Source of the DNA: Papaver somniferum
Lineage: Eukaryota; Streptophyta; Magnoliopsida; Ranunculales; Papaveraceae
Direction of reading: 5' to 3'
Assembly (NCBI RefSeq): GCF_003573695.1
Contig: NC_039362.1
Span: 173,671,690 to 173,735,689, forward strand
Length of the DNA stretch: 64,000 nt
This document shows, in pieces, positions 57,319 to 64,000 of this stretch; positions within the stretch are counted from its first letter, which is position 1, and each line of letters begins with the position of its first letter. The translations under genes were made by a program, and so were the position numbers. The notes beneath the pieces were generated by a model. That model saw only the letters and a list, made by a program, of their open reading frames with translations, was not told the origin of the DNA and did not search any database.

Positions 57319-57662
57319 TCAACAGCATCTTGGGCAGCCGCAGCATGGCTTGTAAGAACCAAATTTGCATTTAAGTATTACCTGTGCGCAAACTTTTATT
57401 GGATTTGGAAACACACTTACGCACTTAAATTTTGGGCACTGATTTACGAGTTTCTGATCCTCCTCCAGTATCATTCCTGACAGATATACTGGATTAGTTG
57501 ATGATAACATAATTATACATGATACATCTATACATGTATGATAAAAATCGAAAGATTATTTTGAATTTTCATAATATAAGTAGTCTTACTGCTGGATGAA
57601 GGGGCCGGCATGACAACTAAGACAAATAAGAAGAAGCTAAGAAACATACTGATCTTGGTCAT
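57319..57662 (-). CDS. Secreted cysteine-rich peptide 3 (76 aa)
   Basis: Exons 57662-57590 and 57476-57319 with a 113-nt GT-AG intron. Signal peptide MTKISMFLSFFLFVLVVMP. Linker MILEEDQKLVNQ, then CPKFKC, VC, LKC, YKPCCGCPRCC and stop. Only nine cysteines: the third Cys of peptides 1 and 2 is lost (VFP in place of IVC). An odd number leaves one Cys unpaired or allows dimer formation; alternatively the gene is drifting. It is the copy linked to the longer E2 pseudogene. Confidence 0.76.
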
Positions 57663-58600
57663 GATATGCCCAGTGATGTTAATCTTTGATGAATGATGAC
57701 GATAATTGAGTAATGCTAACTGACCTCTATAGACTATATACATATATGATATATATAGTTCTCCACGAACTCAAAAAATAGGATAAGGAAATCTTCTGCA
57801 TTTAATCAAATTGGGTAAGAGAGCCGTTGTATACCATTGTATGGTGACTATGGTCAATACGCTATCTTAAGTATGTTTTGGTGTTAGTCTTGGGTTGCTT
57901 GAAATATTTTTTGATACGAAGAAAAGATTTATTAAACTTAATGAGGTTCAGGCACATTGTGCCTTGAAAGTACAGACTGTAACCAAGGGGAGTAATCTAA
58001 ATACTCCTCTATCTGAAGTTTATCGATCCTTATTTTCCTAGAGATGATATCTGGAATCTGATTACCATCTTGTTTAACATGAGATAACTTATAAGAACTA
58101 AAAACTGAAAGAACAGAAGTCAATAACACCAAGTACTTCCATACATTAACAAAGAGGAAAATTGTGACACTGTCGAGAGATTCATCAAATTCACTTGGCC
58201 TTTCATTGCATCTGCAGATATAAGAATGGTGGAAATTGAACCAAACTTGACGATTTTTAAGTTCAGTAATTGGGATTTCTTGAATAAGGATATGAAGCAC
58301 AGCAGAGTAGCATTGGGATTTCTTGTATTTATGAAGCAATTGGGATTTCTGTTCTAAGCAATTGGGTTGCTTGAAATATTGAGGCGGTTTTATGCCGTCC
58401 GAAAACTTTTATGGCTCATTCTTTCATTGGATACCTAGGTTATGCAATACGCTAGCCATGTCAAACTACAAACATAAAACATCTGTTTGTAATATAGTAG
58501 ATATAGATAACAAAACAATTTGTTCTCCCGAAAGCTAGATCGATGGTTGTGGTTTATTGTTATATGTCTTAACAGAGTGTATCATCTTCAATCAATTAAC
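57663..58600 (-). other. Intergenic with a possible RNase H remnant
   Basis: A minus-strand frame (57938-58339) ends with KLSHVKQDGNQIPDIIS, resembling the end of LINE-borne RNase H domains (usually H..R..N..AD.L), but no catalytic residues can be confirmed. Nothing else is recognised. Confidence 0.25.
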
Positions 58601-58807
58601 ACCACACATTCATTATAGAAGACTTAAAATCAACCTTAACTTTACAGCTAATACAAACCCATACTTATAGTATGGTTAAGCCGACAATACTGTTACAGGC
58701 ACACGTACAGAATACTTTTGTGAGTAAAACACATGCACAACACGTGAGACATCAGAGGGAAAATAATTTGAATTCTTCTTAACCTGCACCACTTCACAGA
58801 TTATCCT

Positions 58808-59636
58808 TCACTGCACTATTATCCCCCTCAAGCTGAAGGGTGCAACATCAATTTGAAGCTTTGACCGAAGTGAGGAGAAGCGCATTGCAGAGAGACCCTT
58901 TGTGAAAATGTCGGCTAGCTGACCAATGGTTGAAACATAGAATACATTTATTGCCTTTGACTGCACCAATTCCTTGATAAAATTGTAATCTAAATGAACA
59001 TGCTTCATTTTAGAGTGTAGAACTGGGTCAGATACCAAAGCTATAGAACTGATATTATCACAACACAGTTTAGGAATTGCAGGTAGTGGAAAGTGAAGAT
59101 CCTGTAGAATATAAAAAATTAAGACCATCTCAGCAGCACTATGTGACAGTGTTCTATATTCTGCCTCAGTATATGACCTAGAAACAGTAGTTTGCTTCTT
59201 AGAAAACCAGGAAATGATGTTAGGACAAAGAAAAATGCAATATCCTCTTGTAGAGCGTCTATCATCAACAATCCCAGCCCAATATTCATCAAAGAATCCT
59301 AAGAGAAAAGAAGCTCCTTTGGTAAAAGTAATACCAAAGTCAAGTGTACCTTTAACATAGCACAGAATTCTCTTGGCAGCAACAAAGTGTGTAGTTTTGG
59401 GATGGTGCATGTGCTGGCGGACTAAATTCACTGAAAAAGCACTCTCAGGTCGAGTCCAAGTCAGATAATGAAGTGAACCTATTAGTGATTTATACTCAGT
59501 GGGATTTTCTAGCAAAGCACCATCATATAAATTTTGTGAGTTTAATTTGTAGAAGCTGTAATTGGTGTTGAACATGACTTAGCTCCTTCCATGTGAAATC
59601 TTGTAAGCAAGTCCATTGCATATTTAGTTTGAGAAA
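58808..59636 (-). pseudogene. Copia RNase H (3' half of pol)
   Basis: Open frame from 59575: YKSLIGSLHYLTWTRPE, AAKRILCYVKGTLDFGITF, DDRRSTRGYCIFLCPNIISW, SYTEAEYRTLSHSAAEM, CDNISSIALVSDPVLHSKMKH and QLADIFTKGLS. It is interrupted just before the RT by the nested LTR element. The catalytic D in the first RNase H segment appears changed (FFDEYWAG where SDADWAG is usual). Confidence 0.88.
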
Positions 59637-59915
59637 TGATGTAGGACATCTCGGCCTTAGTCTACAAGTTATCTTATTTCCTTTTTTAGTTTTTCTCTTT
59701 ATTTAAAACTCTAGTTATTTTAGTTAACGAGTAGCCTATATAAACAGGCATACGTTTGTCTTAGGGTAACGAATCTTTTATCAATCACTCTTATAATTCG
59801 TTTACACGAATTCTCTATTATCTTTTCTTTTATCTATTGATTATTATCGTCAATTTTCGTCTCTTCTCATCCTAAGCAATCTCTGTATTGCATTCCACCT
59901 ATTCGTTCTCCATTA
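59637..59915 (+). repeat. 5' LTR of the nested element (279 bp)
   Basis: Contains GCCTATATAAACAGGC (about 59732-59747), a TATA box within a short palindrome. Matches 61689-61988 except for substitutions and two short indels. Confidence 0.88.
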
Positions 59916-60048
59916 GTTGGTACCACAGCCTTAAGTTTTAGATTCTTATCTAAAAACCCGATCCTTAAACCGCTTCCGCGACTCAAACCCTAAAACACAA
60001 AAACAAGAAAAACCTAGTTTCTTTTTCTTCACCAGAAAATTTTAAACT

Positions 60049-61604
60049 ATGGGAAAGCAAGAAGTACCTATTAAAGATCTTCTGCAGTATAAACCAGAAT
60101 TATCAACAAGAATTCAAAGATACACCGAGAAAATAATGAGGCTTTGTTCTAAGTTTTATTTTGGCGAAGAAGATAAAAGGGAAATAAAAGACTTCGTTTT
60201 GCCAGAGAAGAGAAAAGGCAAATATTGGAAGAGCTTGAAGAATATATAGGGAAGAAGTTTCATGAATTTATGAAAAGGAAGAAGTCTGAAGAATTTCTGA
60301 GTATTATCGCTAAAGCTAAACGTGTCAGCAAAGAAGTTCAAGAGAATTCATCGTCATATATGAGAACTGGAGCTGTTTCGGCTACATCAGTTGGCGAGGA
60401 AGAAACTAAAACTACTTCTCAAAAAGAAGTAGTAAAACAACAGGCTGACGAGGTTCCATATGTTTTGCATGAAAAGCGTGAGTTGAATATATTAGTTGAT
60501 GAGATTAACACTACATCTCAAAAGGAGGATGAAGAATCATATTTTGATAAATAAGTTTTGTTGTCCACTCCAGAAGACTCATCGTCTTATAATGGTGTTG
60601 TAACTGTTTCGGCAACATCAGATAGTGAAGAAGAGAGGGAAGTTATTAATGTTCCTAAAGGTTGGTCTTCAACTCAAGAAGTTTTGTTATCGTATGTGGG
60701 TGTTAAAGATGTTTCAACTACATCTCTTCCCAAAGAAGAAAAAAATCAGGTAGACAAAGCTTTTCCTGTTTCCCAAGAGAGTAATGATAAACCAATTACG
60801 AAAGCACAGTTTGAAGATTTTGTGGAATGTTTTAGACAGTTCCATGAGGTCCCGTCTGAACCAGTTATTATAGTTTCTTCTCAAACAGATAAAGAAAATC
60901 ATGTTCTTATGCAAGAAGAAAATTTGGTCGACGAAGGTGAGGAAGAAAATAAGGTTAATGAAGTTTGGTTTTCAACTCGAGAAGATTAAGCGTCAAGCAA
61001 TGGAATTATTCCCGTTGATTTTGTTGGCCAGTCTTGTGTTGCTGTGGTGGTACTTATACTGACAGCTAATACGAAACGCGCTAATGGAGATTGTGGTGGT
61101 GTAAAGAATAGAAGTTGTGTCGGGAAAGGATACATATCTACAATGGATATGCTGATGTCTCATGCAAGACTAAAAGCTTTTGAAGAAGGGAAAAGCGATG
61201 ACTTGGACATTTTAGCAGTAACTGTTTGTCCTGTTATCCAGAGTGAGTTTGTGAACAGTAAACTGACTGAAAATTTGGAGCAGCAAATGGTTTATTCTTT
61301 GGATATATCTGCCGGTGCAATTCCATCATGGTGTAGTCAACTAACGGATGAGTATAGCTTCTCATTTAATTTTGAAGTAAAGTACAATCTTGGATACAGT
61401 ACTATCCTCAAAGGTGAAACACGGAATTCAGGGGAAACGTTTTATCAGTTGTTGGTCGCGACTCGCAAGGTTTACTTCATTGATAGGACTTTTGTCTTTG
61501 ATCGCGGAAAATTTAAATACGCATTTCATGATGCTTTGAACGATATTTCTTGGCTACTTCAGTTTTTCATCCCTAGAGCAATGACCAATGACATTTGTGT
61601 TTGA
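60049..61604 (+). pseudogene. Unrecognised cargo ORF of the nested element
   Basis: The ATG at 60049 opens MGKQEVPIKDLLQYKPELS, a basic, probably helical part. A frame change near 60225-60245 leads to a second frame that stays open to 61604 apart from TAA at 60552-60554 and 60987-60989. The whole would be about 518 aa. Its middle is rich in S, T, E and V and has a loose threefold repeat (SSSY..GAVSATSVGEEE, SSSYNGVVTVSATSDSEEE, LSYVGVKDVSTTSLPKEE). The last 186 codons (MVVLILTANTKRANGDCGG... to ...RAMTNDICV) look globular. No gag knuckle, protease or polymerase motif is seen. It may be a diverged gag or captured host sequence. Confidence 0.6.
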
Positions 61605-61688
61605 TCGTGGTAAGCTGTTGGACGGAAGAAAATATCTCATGTTCTAGGATGACAACTCGAGGTCAAGTTTTTCTCAAGAAGGGTGGAC

Positions 61689-61988
61689 TGATGTAGGACA
61701 TCTCGGCCTTAGTCTACAAGTTATCTTATTTCCTTTTTTAGTATTTCTCTTTATTTGGAAATCTAGTTATTTTAGTTAGCGAGTAGCCTATATAAACAGG
61801 CATACGTTTGTCTTAGGGTAATAAATCTTTTATCAATCAATATTATCATCAATCTTATAATTCGTTTACACGAATTCTCTATTATCTTTTCTTTTATCTC
61901 TTGATTATTATCGTCAATTCTCATCATCTTCGTCTCTTCTCATCCCAAGCAATCTCCGTATTGCATTCCTCCTATTCGTTCTCCATTA
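61689..61988 (+). repeat. 3' LTR of the nested element (300 bp)
   Basis: About 21 bp longer than the 5' LTR through extra ATTATCATCAAT-like and CATCATCTT-like steps. Ends CTCCATTA, followed by the target duplication AGAAA. Confidence 0.88.
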
Positions 61989-61993
61989 AGAAA

Positions 61994-62790
61994 GAAACAA
62001 AGAGTTGGAATCTCTTTCACTTCAAGACCTAAAAAATTATTTATGGAACCCAAGTCTTTGATTGGAAATTGCAGCTTCAACTAAGAAATCACTTATTACA
62101 GAAATGCAGAAGAAGCGTCAGTGAGCAGAATATCATCAACATACACCAAAGCAATTGTAAGTTGAGAGCCATCCTAGTGAACAAACAGAGAGGGATCAAC
62201 AACAGAGTGGACAAACTTGAGAGATAACAAAGCTGCACTGATTTTGTCATACCAAGCGATCTTGGAGCTTGCTTCAATCCATAGATAGCTTTAGGTAAAA
62301 GACAAACTTGATTTGGTCTGTATAGATCTACAAAACCTGAAGGTTGTGCCATATACACAGTTTTCTTCAAATAACCATGCAGAAATGCATTACTCACATC
62401 CAGTTGATGAATACTCTAGTCAAACTGCACTGCAAGAGAAAGTACAATTCTAACAGTGGTTGGATTTGCAACTGGACTTTCATCAAAGTCCAATCCTTGT
62501 TGATGATGATATCCCTTGGAAACCAGTCTAGATTTGTGTCTATCTATAGTGCCATCTGGATTATATTTGATCCTAAACACCCATTTACAACCAACAATAT
62601 TATGTCCATCAACTGGATCTACCAGAGACCAAGTGCCAGCTTCTTTTAAAGCATTATATTCATTTACAGAGGCAATCCTCCACACTTCCTCCTTAGCAGT
62701 AGATATACAAGTTGGTACTTTACATAAAAAAAGCAACATGCAATTTATGCTTAGTAGCAAAATATGATTTTGGTGTATAAATTCCATTCT
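61994..62790 (-). pseudogene. Copia reverse transcriptase (5' half of pol)
   Basis: Frames on the minus strand: EEVWRIASVNEYNALKEAGT, GCKWVFRIKYNPDGTIDRHK and SRLVSKGYHHQQGLDF (62416-62700), then [20 protein letters not shown] and [12 protein letters not shown] (62230-62400). [16 protein letters not shown] catalytic segment is encoded near 62105-62150 in another frame. At least two frameshifts and a stop are present. It joins 58808-59636 when the nested element is taken out. Confidence 0.85.
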
Positions 62791-63090
62791 TACTTCTAGT
62801 TGTCATGTTATGATCATTCTTAGGGTTATGAGGAGAGATAACAGTAGAATTGGGAGGAAGTGATGTGCTGGTGAGAGACACTTCATTACATAAGAGTTAA
62901 AATCAACCTTAACTAAACAGCTAATACAGACCATACTTACAGTATGATTAAGTCGATAAGACTGTTACAGGCACACGTACAAAATACTTGTGTGAGTAAA
63001 ACACATGCACAACACGTGAGACATCAGAGGGAAAATAATTTGAATTCTTCTTAACCTGCACCACTTCACAGCTTATCCTTCACTGCACTG

Positions 63091-64000
63091 TTGTGTCTTA
63101 GATTGAAATTGAAAGTTAGAATTACATGTAAAGGTCTTAATTTTTTCTTACCATATCATTTATGTTCCATTAATTTTTCACAATTAATGTTTTATTAATT
63201 TCCTATAATAAATATATATCTCATTATTTATAGATCCTAATAAATATCTTTTCATTAATAAATAATGAACTTGCTAAAAATAATAGTGGTGGTTGTGAGG
63301 TCTTTGTGAGTGGTGATTGACGGTGGTGGTACAAGAAGAAATAGCGGTAAATGGTTTTTATGATGTTGGTAGGTGTTTTGCAGTGGACAATTTTAATTTC
63401 GTTTTAATTAATGTAAACTCGGTTACAATACAAAAAAGAAAAAATATATAATTTAATAAGTATCGGGATTGTCACTTTACGTAGTAACAAAAAACAATGG
63501 TACAATTTTTATCGAGTCCATGCTATTATGGTATTGGCTAAGTTAGCTTACATAAGTGGCGGTCCAGATTTGTACTTGCAAAAGATAAATCATGCTTGAC
63601 GTTTTTCCTCAGTAAAATGAAAGTGATCGTGCATTATTTGAATAAATCCAATTTTTCTTTGATGTAATAAACTTAACTCCCGTGAAAGTTCCAGGTTTCA
63701 AGATTCGTGTCAATCGTCTCTATGCTACCCTCTTTTGTATTTGGGTATTTTTTAAAGTTTTCAATTCTCTAAATTTTTTTAATTTTTAAATTTGGATTTT
63801 GAGATTTTGGGATATATATATTAGTCGATTGCCGAGGTTATAGTTTTGTTAGATTTTTCCATTATGATAATGTACCTATATTTCATTTGATATGAGGTTT
63901 AGATATATTTGGATCACCTCAATACGATGGCATACTTCAATTATAAGCTTTTATGTTACCACATTCAATTTACAACAATTTCAACATTTTTATTTATTAT
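63091..64000. other. Intergenic, no gene seen
   Basis: Strongly AT-rich DNA without a supported coding region, except for a short GGTGGTGG-rich stretch near 63288-63330. Confidence 0.5.

Larger units (their letters stand above)
59637..61988 (+). mobile_element. Non-autonomous LTR element (2.35 kb), TSD AGAAA
   Basis: LTRs at 59637-59915 and 61689-61988 are flanked by AGAAA (59632-59636 and 61989-61993). The LTRs start TGATGTAGG and end CATTA. After the 5' LTR, TGGTACCACAGCC (from 59918) resembles the Met-tRNA primer site. A purine-rich AAGAAGGGTGGAC precedes the 3' LTR. The 1.77-kb interior has no protease, RT or integrase, only an unfamiliar broken frame. It inserted into the minus-strand copia. 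Confidence 0.88.
58615..63090 (-). mobile_element. Degenerate Ty1-copia on the minus strand, interrupted
   Basis: Two related flanks, 58615-58822 and 62880-63090, share CAGAGGGAAAATAATTTGAA, a CACACGTAC segment and ACACATGCACAACACGTGAG; they are the LTRs. CTTGAGGGGGATAA (minus strand, about 58821-58834) is the polypurine tract. RT sequence is at 62040-62790 and RNase H at 58808-59580, so a copia pol is split by the LTR element at 59637-61988. Gag, protease and integrase are absent between 62790 and 62880, an older internal deletion. Exact ends and target duplication could not be fixed. Confidence 0.8.

Overview
The window is nuclear DNA of a flowering plant. The genes are small and intron-bearing (GT-AG introns of about 70-210 nt), intergenic DNA is AT-rich, and most of the sequence is plant transposable elements: Ty3-gypsy, Ty1-copia, an L1-type LINE, a Helitron and a PIF/Harbinger relic. 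Gene style points to a eudicot. Species cannot be fixed from the sequence alone.

Host genes form three small tandem families. (1) Non-specific lipid transfer proteins (nsLTP, 8-Cys): three close paralogues on the minus strand (10.1-10.6, 22.1-22.6 and 30.4-30.8 kb) and one diverged gene on the plus strand (42.9-43.4 kb). All have a phase-2 intron at the same place and a 10-nt last coding exon. Flanking DNA was duplicated with the genes, and a further unit at 2.5-3.86 kb has lost its gene. (2) Two four-exon genes for short coiled-coil (leucine-zipper-like) proteins (44.4-45.3 and 48.4-49.2 kb, minus), plus the orphan upstream region of a third at about 43.7-44.0 kb. (3) Three two-exon genes for secreted cysteine-rich peptides (53.1-53.4, 54.9-55.3 and 57.3-57.7 kb, minus), two of them paired with intronless E2 ubiquitin-conjugating-enzyme pseudogenes.

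Mobile DNA by position: Ty3-gypsy tail and LTR (1-0.95 kb); a young, apparently intact Ty3-gypsy element with 5-bp TSD TTAAA (3858-8753); a decayed LINE (about 14.2-21.28 kb, 21-nt poly(A)) split by a 5'-truncated copia fragment; a copia element with TSD CCTCT (24237-29124); a non-autonomous Helitron (31274-32145); an 8.9-kb Tat-like Ty3 element without recognisable reverse transcriptase or integrase but with an antisense six-exon gene (33231-42129); a Harbinger relic (46.1-47.0 kb); a copia-type solo LTR with TSD GCTTG (47324-47909); a 36-bp micro-retroposon (54736-54771); and a minus-strand copia relic (58.6-63.1 kb) split by a 2.35-kb LTR element whose only cargo is an unfamiliar broken reading frame (59637-61988).

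The most unusual items are the antisense intron-containing gene in the pol-less Tat-like element; a 32-bp-period array of 18-bp palindromes at 51.7-52.06 kb, matched in both palindrome and period by the ends of the copia LTRs at 24.5 and 29.1 kb; the cysteine-rich peptide family; and the cargo-carrying LTR element near the right edge.
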